Assembly (NCBI GenBank): GCA_033439265.1
Contig: JAVTVX010000004.1
Location: 11,979,701-12,043,700 of the forward strand
Length of the DNA: 64,000 bases
From: Dillenia suffruticosa
Taxonomy: Eukaryota; Streptophyta; Magnoliopsida; Dilleniales; Dilleniaceae
Reading direction: 5' to 3'
Position numbers and translations under genes: made by a program. The notes beneath the pieces were generated by a model. That model was not told where the DNA came from and made no database searches. It saw only the letters and a list, made by a program, of their open reading frames with translations. Positions 1 through 12,304 of the stretch are shown piece after piece; the stretch's first letter is position 1; each line of letters begins with the position of its first letter.

Positions 1-1493
1 TATCTATTATCAAAATTTAAGATTGGGAATAGACATTTTAAAGCTCGATCACTAGGATGTCCTAAGCGTCCATGCAAAGAGATTGATCCTCCTTGACGTG
101 AGCTACAAGTGCAGTTTGTTCTTGATCCAAGTAATAAAGTCCTCCTCTCCTAAAACCCTTGCCAATTAATTGATTCGACTTGAGGTCCTGAAAAGAGATA
201 TTATTGGGGTCAAAGACAACTCTACACTTTTGATAGTAGGTGATTTTGCTAATGGACAGTAGGTTTGAGGTAAGTTTGGGGACATATAAAGCTTTTGTTG
301 ATTTTCCAAAAATGTCAACTTCCCCAACTTGATTTTACTCTCAAGTCTTGTCCATTTGCAATACGAACAATCATATGGTTAGGAAGTTTTTCAAATCTCT
401 TTATTTTTGCTTTATCCTTAACCATATGACATTCGGTTCCCGAATCAATGAGAAAATTTTCAGAATTTAAACATGAGAAAGGTTCTTGAATTTTACCAGA
501 TGAAGGAGCCATTTGTTGAAGCCTTTTTGTAACCTCATTTTGTTGAGTTTGGAGTGCAGCAAAATCAGCAATTGACGGAGCTTGGACCTTCACGAATTGG
601 GCAAAAGTCTGCTGTCCAGAACCGAAGGCAGTTGGAGCTCCTTGCTGGTCTCTTTGTTTGAACGTTTTAGGCTTCAAATGAGGATGCAATAGCCAGCATT
701 TATCTTTTGAATGGCCTCTTTTCTTGCAATGAGAACAAATCTCATTTCTCCTTTGAGTTTGAGATACTTTGGCAGTAACAAATTCATTTGTTGAGGCAAT
801 GAATGCTTGAGCTTCTAATTTTTGTTTGGAGCTTTCTTTCAATCTAATGCTCACTTCAGCTCTTTGTATCATATTTTGAACTTCCCCAAATGATGAAAAG
901 TCCTTCATTCGAAGGATTTCTTGCCTTAGATGAGAATAAGAATCATCTAAGCCCATGAGAAGACCAAATATCTTATCCTCATCTCTTCTCTTCCGAAGAA
1001 CTTTGAGATCTATAGAATCTGGCCGTAGAGTAATTAGCTCATTCCAAGCATCTGTGTACTTACCAAAGTATTGAGGAAGAGATTTACCTTCTTTTTTGAT
1101 GGAAGCAATTTGCTTCTTCAGCTCAAAGATTCTTCCAAGGTTGGATTCCAAGCCATATAAAGAGAACATTTCATCCCACAAAGTTTTTGCATTTGGAGCA
1201 CATGTCACCATTGTCTTGTGAGTTTCATCTAGAGAATTAAGGAGGAGAATGAAGACGTGATCATCCCTTTTCTTCCATTCTCGAAAAGATGGATCTGTTT
1301 TCTCAAGAGGATCATCAAGAACGTGGCTTTCTAGATTGTTCAAATTGAGTGCCCTCTTCATCACATTTGCCCATTGGTAGTAATTGCCTCCTTTCAATTG
1401 TATGGAGGATAAAATTTGCATTTGGGAAATGTTTATGGAAGGAGGAGGGTCACCCAACCTAGAAGAGGATGGGATCGATTGCTCTGATACCAT
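1..1493 (-). pseudogene. Copia family a copy A1: gag, protease and start of pol (partial)
   Basis: Reads from the ATG at 1493 down to the window edge, so RT, RNase H and the 3' LTR lie outside. The first 392 codons are open. They hold a gag core with the W-x(n)-LW-x(n)-RIFELK pattern, a CX2CX4HX4C zinc knuckle (CSHCKKRGHSKDKC) that packages element RNA, and the protease motif LIDSG. The ATG is chosen because it sits exactly at the LTR/PBS junction, as in every related copy here. An extra T near 330, compared with A2, shifts the frame just after the protease. A missing base near 94 disrupts the pre-integrase histidine motif. It is therefore a dead copy. Its gag is nearly the same as that of A2. 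Confidence 0.9.
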
Positions 1494-1620
1494 ATTGAAA
1501 GATCAAAGTAAGAACACAAGAGAACTTTGAAATGAAATTCTGAGCTTTATTGATAATGAGAGCAAATAATATTCATAGTTTTGAACTTTTGTTCATATCT
1601 TTGCTTGAATACATAGAAGT

Positions 1621-1630
1621 CTATTTATAG
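1621..1630 (-). promoter_or_regulatory. TATA box of A1 5' LTR
   Basis: The minus strand reads ctataaatag, about 130 bp upstream of the gag ATG. The same ten bases occur in the LTRs of A2, A3, B1, C1, C2 and other copies, so this is the conserved core promoter of the group. Transcripts would start roughly 25-35 bp further towards lower coordinates. Confidence 0.75.
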
Positions 1631-1698
1631 AAGAAGAAGATGGAGAGAATTTATAGAGCAAATGAGAGAACAAGAGAGCGGTTAAGACCCCTCTCTAC

Positions 1699-1780
1699 TA
1701 GCCGTTGGAGGCTGTCTCCAACGGCTAGAATTACTAGCCGTTGGACAGTCTCCAACGGCTAGATTTGTCTAGCCGTTGGG
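1699..1780 (-). promoter_or_regulatory. Array of five MSA-type Myb sites forming two hairpins
   Basis: Five 11-mers match the plant mitosis-specific activator consensus YCYAACGGYYA, at 1699-1709, 1717-1727, 1735-1745, 1751-1761 and 1770-1780, in alternating orientation. The first pair forms a 12-bp stem (TAGCCGTTGGAG) with a 5-nt loop. The second pair forms another 12-bp stem (CTAGCCGTTGGA) with a 5-nt loop. The array lies about 70-150 bp upstream of the TATA box. The consensus is established for plant B-type cyclin promoters bound by three-repeat Myb proteins. That it works here is inference. Confidence 0.6.
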
Positions 1781-2008
1781 GCCCGATTGGGCCCCCCTTT
1801 GTGGGCCTAAAAAGGGCCCTTTTGCTGGCCTGGGCTGGGCCCTTTGGGCCCAGCCCGAGTTCCGCGAGCTATGCCAATTTAGGGCTTCATCTTTGAGACA
1901 AGAAACTCATAAAGAATTTATTTGGTTTCAAAGGAGAAGAGCTTGGTGGACTCTTGGGAAGGCCTTTTAGAAATGTGATGATAAGTTGATTAATTCCCCT
2001 TTTGAACA

Positions 2009-2221
2009 GTAATGAAGGGGAATGAGGCGAGGCAGCAAACTGTCTAGAGGTTGGCATAGCAATAGGAGCAGTCACACGTTGCTATGAAGCAAAAGTTGGT
2101 CAACGTGGGAAATATATATATGAAAGCTATTGAGAGCCACTAGCATAACCAGCATGGACTCTCTGAGAAGTTGCAGTGGGCTGAAGAAGCTCTCCGTCGG
2201 GTGGATTTGGAGGGGAGTATG
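2009..2221. other. Host-layer DNA between A1 and A2
   Basis: This is pre-insertion DNA lying between the A1 LTR and the A2 TSD (gtatg, 2217-2221). It continues at 17522 on the far side of A2. Joined across the insertion, a plus-strand frame is open from just after a TAG at about 2140 through the A2 site to a TAA near 17667. It encodes roughly 70 residues that I do not recognise. Several stops upstream argue that it is old and decayed, or an exon fragment. Confidence 0.45.
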
Positions 2222-2684
2222 TGTTGAAAGATCAAAGTAAGAACACAAGAGAACTTTGAAATGAAATTCTGAACTTTATTGATAATGAGAGCAAATAACA
2301 TTCATAGCTTTGAACTTTTGTTCATGCCTTTGCTTGAATACATAGAAGTCTATTTATAGAAGAAGAATATGGAGAGAATTTAGAGAGCAAATGAGAGAAC
2401 AAGAGAGGGGTTAAGACCCCTCTCTATTAGCCGTTGGAGGCTGTCTCCAACGGCTAGATTTGTCTAGCCGTTCGGGCCCATTGGGCCCCCCCTTTGTGGG
2501 CCTAAAAAGGGCCCTTTTGCTGGCCCGGGCAGGGCCTCAACAGGCTATGCCAATTTAAGGCTTCATCTTTGAGACAAGAAACTCATAAAGAATTTATTTG
2601 GTTTCAAAGGAGAAGAGCTTGGTGGACTCTTGGGAAGACCTTCTAGAAATGTGATGATAAGTTGATTAATTCCCCTTTTGAACA
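2222..2684 (-). repeat. A2 3' LTR
   Basis: A 463-bp LTR running from TGTTGAAAG to TTTTGAACA. It is followed by the polypurine-tract complement ctccccct at 2685-2692. It lacks one of the hairpin repeats present in the A1 LTR and in the A2 5' LTR, apparently lost between short direct copies of ccaacggctaga. Confidence 0.93.
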
Positions 2685-5600
2685 CTCCCCCTCAAGTTGG
2701 GTGCGTAAATATTGATAGTACTCAACTTGCCCATCATTTCTTGTAAGTGAGCTGCTGTCCCTCCCTTTGTGCAAATATCTGCTAGCTGATCTTTTCCCTT
2801 GATATGAGGAGCCATAATGAGTTTTTCTTCTACCTTTTGACGAATAAAATGACAATCAACCTCTATGTGTTTGGTCCGTTCATGGAAGACCGGATTGGTG
2901 GCAATGTGAATTGCAGATTGATTGTCACAATGGAGCTTGATTTGAGTGGAGACCGTGAACCCTAGTTCTTCTACTAAAGTCTTCAGCCATACTATCTCAC
3001 TTGCACTAGTTGCCATGGCCCTATACTCGGCCTCTGCACTTGATCTAGATACAACCCGCTGTTTTTTGCTCTTCCAAGCTACCAAGTTTCCTCCGACAAA
3101 CATACAATATCCAGTGGTAGACTTTCTATCAGTGGGATCCCCTGCCCAATCAGCATCACAATACCCCTCAATGTCTGATCTTCCATTATTCTTCATCCAA
3201 ATCCTTAGCCCGGGTGATCCTTTGATGTAATGAAGAATTCTCTCTACAGCTCTCCAATGACCTTTTGTTGGAGAATGCATGAACTGACTTATATCGCTCA
3301 CAGCATATGCTATGTCTGGCTTTGTGATGGTGAGATAGATAAGCTTCCCAACCAGCCTCTGAAATCTCTCAATGTCTTCTAGAGGATCATTGTCATCGCC
3401 TAAAGGACTAAAAGAGGAAACTGGACTGCAAGCCGGTTTTGCTCCAAGCTTTCCCGTTTCCTGCAAAAGGTCAAGAGCATATTTTCTTTGAGAGAGAATT
3501 AGCCCATTGGTACAATAAGCCAACTCAATACCTAGAAAATACTTTAATTTTCCTAAATCTTTAATTTCAAATCTAGACTTTAAGAAATTCCTAACTAGGT
3601 CTATTTGATGCAAATCACTACCTGTGATGATAATGTCATCTACATATACTAGTGCAATTGTGATATGATCATTAGTCCTTCTAAGAAAGAGAGATGAATC
3701 ACTATTGCATTTATGAAATCCATTACTAAGGAAAGCATTGCTTAACTTTGCGTACCAAGCTCTTGGAGATTGCTTGAGACCATAAATTGCCTTATGAAGT
3801 TTGCATGCATTTCCTCGTTGTGATGGAAGGCCCTTCGGGATTTGTATGTAGACTTCTTCTTCTAGATCTCCTTGAAGGAAAGCATTGGCTACATCCATTT
3901 GAAATAGGCTCCATCCATGATTCACCGCAAGAGACAAGAGGACTCTAATAGTGTTCATTTTTGCAACCGGAGCTTAGGTCTCCTTATAATCAATCCCATA
4001 TGCTTGAGTATATCTCTTAGCCACTAGTCTTGCTTTGAATCGCTCAATTGATCCATCGCTTTTGTGCTTGATTTTGTAAACCCATTTACATCCCACGGCT
4101 TTCTTCCCCTTTGGTAGAGAAGTGACTTCCCATGTCCCATTTTTTGATAGAGCTTCTAGTTCTTCCTCCATAGCTCTTCTCCATCTTGGATACTTTGATG
4201 CCTCCTCAAATGATATTGGTTCCACTTCTTTATCTAGTTTACTCAAGAAGGCTTGGTGGTCTAAGGAAACATGTGAAATAGTATAATAATCATGAATAGG
4301 ATGAGAGGTTACCCTAGAGTTATAGAACACCCTGTGGTTGATCCATTCGGATGGTGGAAGCCTAAGCCTTGTTGATCTTCTTAGCTGAGGTGGAGATTGA
4401 TCCGGTTCCTCTTCAATCTCAAAGGATTCTTCTTCATTTGTATTTTCTTCATTCATATTACTTTCTCCCCCGGAAGCAATTGGTTGTTCAGCTTCTAAAG
4501 GTTCTGAATTTTCATTTTGAGAGTTGTGGCTTGCGTCTGAGGTGGAGTTTCCTTCCGTTTGTTCAGCTTCTTGAGGAGGAGATATGAGAAAGTCCCAAGA
4601 GCTAGGAGGAATTTCAGTCTTTGGCATTTCCTTTGTTCTTCATTTCCTGCAAAATAGAGCTCATCCTCCAAAAGTACCACATCTTTAGATGTGTATGTTC
4701 GGTTAGTAGTAGGATCATAGCACCTATAACCTTTTTCAAAGTCTGCATATCCGAGAAATACACATCTTCTTCCTCTATGTTCTAATTTGTTTCTTAAGTG
4801 TGCTGAAATATGAATATAGCATGTGCAACCAAATGTCCTAAGGTGAGAGAGATTTTAGGCTTTCTTCCCAGAAGAGCCTTTAGAGGCGATTGCCCTTTTA
4901 AAATTTCAGTGGGCATAAGATTGATAACATGAATCGCGGTTTTAACCGCATCACACCAGAATTTTTGAGGCATGTTTGCATAGAACATCATTGCCCTAGA
5001 TGTTTCAAGTATGTGTCTATTCTTTCTTTCAGCTATCCCATTTTGTTGGGATGTGTAAACACATGACATTTGTTGTATAATGCTATTGTCCTTAAGGTAG
5101 TTTTCAAAATTGAGACTTAGTAAATTCCCCACCATGATCTGACCTTAGGACTTTTATATTGACATTGTATAGTTTGGTCACATACTTCACATATCTCTTG
5201 AGAGCTTCAAGAGCTTGGTCTTTGGTATTTAGAAGATACACCCATGTGTACCTCGTTTTGTGATCAATGAAAGTAATGAAATATTTGTAACCCAAGTGAG
5301 ACATAATAGGAGAAGTCCAAATATCTGAATGAACCAAATCATTAGGATTTTCATAAATTGTTTCTAAAATGGGATACATTGTTCGGGTTTCCTTAGCCAA
5401 AATACAAGCTTTACAATACCTATTCTCAAAATTTAAGGTTGGGAATAGATATTTTAAAGCTCGATCACTAGGATATCCTAAGCGTCCATGCCAAAGAGAT
5501 TGATCCTCCTTGACGTGAGCTACAAGTGTAGTTTGTTCTTGATCCAAGTAATAAAGTCCTCATCTCCTAGAACCCTTGCCAATCAATTGATTCGACTTAA

Positions 5601-6909
5601 GGTTCTGAAAAGAGACATTATTGGGGTCAAAGACAACTCTACACTTTTGATCCTTAGTGATTTTGCTAATGGACAGTAGGTTTGAGGTAAGTTTGGGGAC
5701 ATATAAAGCCTTTGTTGGTTTTCCAAAAATGTCAACTTCCCCAACTTGATTTACTCTCAAGTCTTGTCCATTTGCAACACGAACAATCATATGGTTAGGA
5801 AGTTTTTCAAATCTCTTTATTTTTGCTTTATCCTTAACCATATGACATTCGGTTCCCGAATCAATCAGAAATTTTTCAGAATTTAAACATGAGAAAGGTT
5901 CTTGAATTTTACCAGATGAAGGAGCCATTTGTTGAAACCTCTTTGAAACCTCATTTAGTTGAGTTTGGAGTGCAGCAAAATCAGCAATTGATGGAGCTTG
6001 GACCTTCACGAATTGGGCAGAAAGCTGCTGTCCAGAACCGAAGGCAGTTGGAGCTCCTTGCTGGTCTCTTTGTTTGAACGTTTTAGGCTTCAAATGAGGA
6101 TGCAATAGCCAGCATTTTTCTTTTGAATGGCCTCTTTTCTTGCAATGAGAACAAATCTCATTTCTCCTTTGAGTTTGAGATACTTTGGCAGCAACGAATT
6201 CATTTGTTGAGGCAATGAATGCTTGAGCTTCTAATTTTTGTTTGGAGCTTTCTTCCAATCTAATGCTCACTTCAGCTCTTTGTATCATATTTTGAACTTC
6301 CCCAAATGATGGAAAGTCCTTCATTCGAAGGATTTCTTGCCTTAGATGAGAATAAGAATCATCTAAGCCCATGAGAAGACCAAATATCTTATCCTCATCT
6401 CTTCTCTTTCGAAGAAGTTTGAGGTCTATAGAATCTGGCCGTAGAGTAATTAGCTCATTCCAAGCATCTGTGTACTCACCAAAGTATTGAGAAAGAGATT
6501 TACCTTCTTTTTTGATGGAAGCAATTTGCTTCTTCAGCTCAAAAATTCTTCCAAGGTTGGATTCCAAGCCATATAAAGAGAACATTTCATCCCACAAAGT
6601 TTTTGCATTTGGAGCACATGTCACCATTGTCTTGTGAGTTTCATCTAGAGAATTAAGGAGGAGAATGAAGACGTGATCATCCCTTTTCTTCCATTCTCGA
6701 AAAGATGGATCTGTTTTCTCAAGAGGATCATCAAGAACGTGGCTTTCTAGATTGTTCAAATTGAGTGCCCTCTTCATCACATTTGCCTATTGGTAGTAAT
6801 TGCCCCCTTTCAATTGTATGGAGGATAAAATTTGCATTTGGGAAATGTTTATGGAAGGAGGAGGGTCACCCAACCTAGAAGAGGATGGGATCGATTGCTC
6901 TGATACCAT
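2666..6909 (-). pseudogene. A2 gag-pol polyprotein, broken
   Basis: Domain order on the minus strand is gag with zinc knuckle, LIDSG protease, HHCC and DDE integrase, YVDD reverse transcriptase (about 3637-3648) and RNase H. Breaks seen are a TAG replacing a Trp codon at 6787-6789, a TGA at 5560-5562, frame changes in integrase (about 5104-5135) and in the integrase-RT linker (4627-4794), and a TAA at 3974-3976 in RT. The start is the ATG overlapping the LTR end. The last codons read through the PPT into the 3' LTR and stop at 2666. Without complementation it cannot make a full polyprotein. Confidence 0.92.
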
Positions 6910-7356
6910 GTTGAAAGATCAAAGTAAGAACACAAGAGAACTTTGAAATGAAATTCTGAACTTTATTGATAAAGAGAGCAAATAACATTCATAGTTTTGA
7001 ACTTTTGTTCATGCCTTTGCTTGAATACATAGAAGCCTATTTATAGAAGAAGAAGATGGAGAGAATTTAGAGAGCAAATGAGAGAACAAGAGAGGGGTTA
7101 AGACCCCTCTCTACTAGCCGTTGGAGGCTGTCTCCAACGGCTAGAATTACTAGCCGTTGGACAGTCTCCAAGGGCTAGAGTTGTCTAGCCGTTGGGGCCC
7201 ATTGGGACCCCCTTTGTGGGCCTAAAAAGGGCCCTTTTGCTGGCCCGGGCTGGGCCTCCGCGGGCTATGCCAATTTAAGGCTTCATCTTTGAGACAAGAA
7301 ACTCATAAAGAATTTATTTGGTTTCAAAGGAGAAGAGCTTGGTGGACTCTTGGGAA
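6909..7356 (-). repeat. A2 5' LTR, first part
   Basis: Begins TGTTGAAAG at 6909 next to the PBS complement and breaks off at tgggaa (7351-7356), where B1 inserted. The remaining 53 bp are at 17469-17521. It carries four intact MSA-type sites at 7115-7125, 7133-7143, 7151-7161 and 7186-7196. A fifth has decayed (tccaagggcta). Confidence 0.93.
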
Positions 7357-7816
7357 TGTTGAAATATCAAAAAATAAAGCACAAGAAATGAAGAATACTT
7401 CTGAATTTTATTGAAGAAGAATGAGAGCATACATGGACAGATTTGAGGGCATTTTTCTCATGGTTTTTGGAGATACAATGAGGCTCTATTTATAGAGAAA
7501 AGGGAAAAATAGCCAGTAGAATGTAATTCAAAAGTAATATTCCCGTTGGAGCTCAAACCCCAAGGAATTCCAACAGCTAGTTTTTTGATTGTTGAAATAT
7601 ATGCTGCCCAAACTGCCCCTAGTTATTTGGGTTTGCTTCCTAGACTTTTCTCCAAACTTTTGGGCTTCCTTGGGCCTATTTTTGAATGTATTTTGGGTTG
7701 GTTTAGGCTGCCCAAATGGGCCATGCTTGCTGGACAATGTATGCTGATTTTTGGACTTCTAAGTAGATGCACTTGGTTGGTGATGAAGATGGTTTAAGTT
7801 ATTCTTCTTTTCAACA
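7357..7816 (-). repeat. B1 3' LTR
   Basis: Plus-strand ends are TGTTGAAATATC and TTTTCAACA. The PPT complement ctccccct follows at 7817. The minus strand has a TATA box ctataaatag near 7479. Element termini form an 8-bp inverted repeat, TGTTGAAA/TTTCAACA. Confidence 0.93.
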
Positions 7817-10800
7817 CTCCCCCTCAAGTTGGGTGCGTAGATATCGATAGTACCCAACTTGTTCATGATTTCTTGAAGATGCATTGCAGTTCCCCCTTTT
7901 GTGAAGATATCAGCTAGTTGCTCTTTTCCTTTGATGTAGGGAGTGGCTATAAGCTTTTATTCCACCTTTTGTCGAATGAAGTGACAATCAACTTCTATGT
8001 GTTTAGTCCTTTCATGGAAGACCGGATTGGATGCAATATGAATCGCCGATTGATTGTCACAATGCAAGTTGATTGGTGTAGAAACATTGAACCCTAATTC
8101 CTCTACTAGAGCCTTCAACCATACAATCTCACTGGCTGCTGACGCCATTGCTCTATACTCAGCCTCTGCACTCGATCTTGACACCACATGCTGTTTTTTG
8201 CTTTTCCATGCTACCAAGTTGCCTCCTACGAACATGCAGTACCCGGTGGTAGATCTTCTATCCTTTGAATCGCTCGCCCAATCTGCATCGCAAAAGCCTT
8301 CAATTTGGGAGCTTCCATTGTTCTTCATCCAAATACCTAGTCCTGGTGATTTCTTGATGTAGTGAAGGATGCGTTTCCATTGACTAATTTGGCTCACGAC
8401 AAAGGCTATGTCTGGCCTAGTGATGGTGAGCTAGATCAGTCGTCCTACAAGTCTTTGATATCTCTCTATGTCCTCAAATGGCTCCTTATCATCTACTAGA
8501 GGTCCAGTGGTGACAATAGGGCTACAAGCTGACTTTCCTCCTAGCTTTCCTGTTTCCTGCAAAAAATCAAGTTCATATTTCCTTTGGGATAGAATTAACC
8601 CATTATTACAATAGGCTAACTCAATTCCTAGGAAATACTTTAGTCTCCCTAAATCTTTAATTTCAAACCTAGAACTCAAGAAATTTCTAACTATATCTAT
8701 TAAATGCATGTCATTTCCTGTAATGATGATATCATCTACGTAAACTAAGGCTATCACTATTTTATCATTGTTTTTTCTAATGAAAACAGAAGAGTCGCTA
8801 TGGCATTTAACAAATCCACTACTAAGGAAAACATGGCTTAATTTTGCATACCATGCCCTTGGGGATTGCTTCAGCCCGTAGATAGCCTTGCGTAGTTTGC
8901 ACACGTTTCCTCCTTGTTGTTGGAACCCTTGAGGAAGTTGCATGTACACTTCTTATTCGAGATCTCCTTGAAGGAACGCGTTTGCTACATCCATTTGAAA
9001 CATGCTCCATCCATGGTTCACCGCAAGAGACATCAAGACCCTAATTGTATTCATTTTGGCAACGGGTGCGTATGTCTCTTTGTAATCTATCCCATATGCT
9101 TGAGTGAATCCTTTAGCCACAAGTCTTGCCTTAAACCTTTCAATTGATCCATCACTTTTATATTTGATTTTGTATACCTATTTGCATCCGACGGCTCGCT
9201 TGCTCTTTGGAAGAGAGGTGACTTCCCATGTACCGTTCTTGGTCAATGCATCTAGCTCTTCCTTCATTGCCTTTCTCCACCTTGGGTCCTTGGATGCTTC
9301 ATCATATGTCCTAGACTCCTGTTCTTTATCTATGCCACTCAAAAAATTTTGGTGGCTCAAAGAAACATGTGAGATGGTATAATAATTAGAAATCGGATGT
9401 GATGTTACCTTGGAGTTATAGTAAACTCTACGGTTAATCCATTCCGAACGGGGAACCCTAAGCCTCATGGATCGCCTAAGGTAAGAGGTGGTGCATCCAA
9501 ATCTCCCTCTACATGCTCGGATTCTTCCTCTTCGGTTTCTTGATCTCCCCCTGAAGTGTGGGCTGCCTCCTCTTCTATGGAGTTTGATCCTTCTTCTTCA
9601 TTATTTTGAGATTGCTCATTAGTCTCTTGGGAGATTCCTTCTGCAATTGGTGGAGATGATTGATTCGGGAGAAATAAGAAATTCCACGTGCTTGGAGTGC
9701 TCTCTTCTTCTGATGATTGATATTATTCATTATCTACAAAAAAGGACTCATTCTCCACAAATATCACATCCTTAGATGTATATGTTTGGTTAGTTTTAGG
9801 GTCATAACATCTATACCCCTTTTCAAAGGAAGCATACCCCAAAAATATGCACTTTCTACCCTTATGATCTAACTTATCCCTCATGTGTGCTGGAATATGA
9901 ATGTAACATACACAACCGAATGTTCTATGATGAGATATCTTAGGTTTTCTATCTAGTAGGGCTTCTAAGGGTGACTTGCCATCCAGGACTTGAGATGGGA
10001 TAAGGTTTATTAGGTGGACAGCGGTTTTTATTCCATGACACTAAAATTTCTTAGGCACATTTGCATGAAACATCATAGCTCTAGTTATTTCTAATATGTG
10101 CCTATTTTTCCTTTCGGTCACCCCATTTTGTTGAGGTGTGTACACACAAGACATTTGATGTACAATGCCATTCTCTCTAAGGTAGTTTTCAAATGTCAAA
10201 CTAGTGAATTCACCATGGTCCGTCCTTAGAATTTTAATGTTAGCATTGTAAAGTTTGGTCACATATCTCTCATAGCTTTTAAAGGCTTCAAAAGCTTGAT
10301 CTTTGGTATTCAAAAGGTAGACCCAAGTGTACCTAGTTTTTTGGTCCACAAAAGTAATGAAATACTTGTAGCCTAAATGAGATTTGATAGGTGAAGTCCA
10401 CAAATCCGAATGAACTAAATCAAAAGCATCTTTATAAATTGTTTTTGAATTGGGATACATTGATCGGGTTTCCTTTCCCAGAATACAAGCTTCACAATGT
10501 CTATCTTCAATATTAATACTTGGAAATAGACGCTTTAAAGCTTGGTCACTAGGATGCCCAAAACGTTTATGCCAAAGAGATGCATCTTCTTTGATATGAG
10601 CTACGAGTGCATGATGCTTTTGATCCAAAAAATATAGATCCTCTCTTCTAGAACCCTTGCCAATCAATTGATTCGACTTGAGGTCCTGAAAAGTAACAGT
10701 GTTTGGGTCAAAAACAACTCTACACCCTTGATCCTTAGTGACTTTGCTAATGGACAAAAGATTTGAAGTGAGTTGGGGAACAAATAAAGCATTCGATGTT

Positions 10801-11966
10801 TTTCCAAAATGTTCAATTTCCCCAATTTGCTCAACTTTCAAATCTTGCCCATTGGCAATACGGACTATCTTATGGTTAGGGAGTTTTTTAAAACGCTTGA
10901 TTTTTCTTCTATCCCTTACCATATGATGGTCCGTTCCCGAATCAATGAGAAAATCTTCGAAATTGAATGAGGATAAAGTGTTTTGATTTATACCATTGGA
11001 GGGAGCAAGTTGTTGAAACTTCTTGGAGAAGTCATTGAGTTGACTTTGAAGAGCAGCAAAATCAGCCATGGTAGGTCCTTGAAGCTTGGTGTGAAGTACA
11101 TTATGCTGCTCGGAAAGTTGCTCCCTTGGTTTGAAGGTCTTGGGCTTTAAATGAGGATGAAGGTTCCAACACTTCTCCTTCGTATGTCCTCTTTTCTTGC
11201 AATGGGTGCATACATCAATTTTCTTTGGAACATGTGCTTTGGCAGCCATGTGCTCTTCAACGGTAGCCATGTGACCTTGAGCTTCAAGTCTAAGTTTGGA
11301 ATTTTCTTCCAAACGCATGCTAACTTCCGTTCGTTGGATCATATTATGCACTTCTCCAAATGAAGGAAATTCCTTCATTCGGAGAATTTCTTGTCTAAGA
11401 AGAGAGTAGGAATCATCTAGACCCATGAGAAGACCAAAGATTTTATCTTCTTCTTTCCTCTTTTGGAGGACTTTGAGATCTATGGAATCCGGGTGGAGAG
11501 TGGAGAGCTCATTCCAAGTATCCGTATATTCCCCAAAGTATTGAGGAAGTGATTTCCCTTCCTTTTTGATGTTTGAAATTTGTCGTTTGAGCTCAAAAAT
11601 TCTGCCAAGGTTAGATTCTTGGCCATAAAGAGAAAACATTGTGTCCCATATTAGTTTTGCATTGGGAGCACAAGTCACCATAGCTTTGTGTGTTTCATCC
11701 ATGGAATTGAGTAGAAGAAAAAACACATGATTGTCCCTCTTCTTCCATTCTCTGAAGGAAGAATCCACCTCTTCAAGTGGTTGATCAAGTATGTGACCCT
11801 CCAAGTTGTGAAGTTCCAGCGCCCTTCTCATCAAGGCTGCCCATTGATAATAATTTCCTCCTCTTAATTGAATGGAGGATATATTTTGAAATTGGGTAAG
11901 GTTGATGGAAGGTGGAAGGTCACCCAACCTTGAAGAGGAAGGGATCGAAGTTTGCTCTGATACCAT
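7759..11966 (-). pseudogene. B1 gag-pol polyprotein, broken
   Basis: Opens at the LTR/PBS ATG (11966) and is uninterrupted for 641 codons through gag, the zinc knuckle CTHCKKRGHTKEKC, LIDSG protease and most of integrase. A Trp codon then becomes TAG (10041-10043). Further damage: a stop near 9719, a frameshift near 9470, TAG at 9178-9180 and 8431-8433, an in-frame loss of about 14 codons in the RNase H entry near 8370, and TAA at 7957-7959. The YVDD motif is still readable near 8740. The intended stop lies about 19 codons into the 3' LTR. Compare the nearly intact B3. Confidence 0.92.
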
Positions 11967-12304
11967 GTTGAAATATCAAAAAATAAAGCACAAGAAATGA
12001 AGAATACTTCTGAATTTTATTGAAGAAGAATGAGAGCATACATGGACAGATTTGTGAGCATTTTTCTCATGGTTTTTGGAGGTACAATGAGGCTCTATTT
12101 ATAGAGAAAAGGGAAAAATAGCCAGTAGAAAGTGCTTCAAAAGTAATATTCCCGTTGGAGCTCAAACCCCAAGGAATTCCAACAGCTAGTTTTTTGACTG
12201 TTGAAATATATGCTGCCCAAACTGCCCCTAGCTATTTGGGTTTGCTTCCAAGACTTTTCTCCAAACTGTTGGGCTTCCTTGGGCCTATTTTTGAATGTAT
12301 TTTG
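11966..12304 (-). repeat. B1 5' LTR, first part
   Basis: Begins TGTTGAAATATC at 11966 and is interrupted after ...tattttg (TSD ttttg, 12300-12304) by C1. It resumes at 17348. Confidence 0.93.

Larger units (their letters stand above)
1493..2008 (-). repeat. A1 5' LTR (family a)
   Basis: A 516-bp LTR abutting the PBS complement (gctctgatacca, 1481-1492). On the plus strand it begins tattgaaagatc, where the usual TG has become TA, and it ends ttttgaaca. The minus-strand promoter has its TATA box at 1621-1630 (ctataaatag). U3 carries an array of inverted tagccgttgg motifs, a GGGCTGGGCCC/TTT/GGGCCCAGCCC hairpin (1832-1856) and the 14-bp palindrome at 1810-1823. Two short upstream ORFs lie between the TATA box and the gag ATG. 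The next five bases, gtaat (2009-2013), are the expected TSD, but the partner lies outside the window. Confidence 0.9.
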
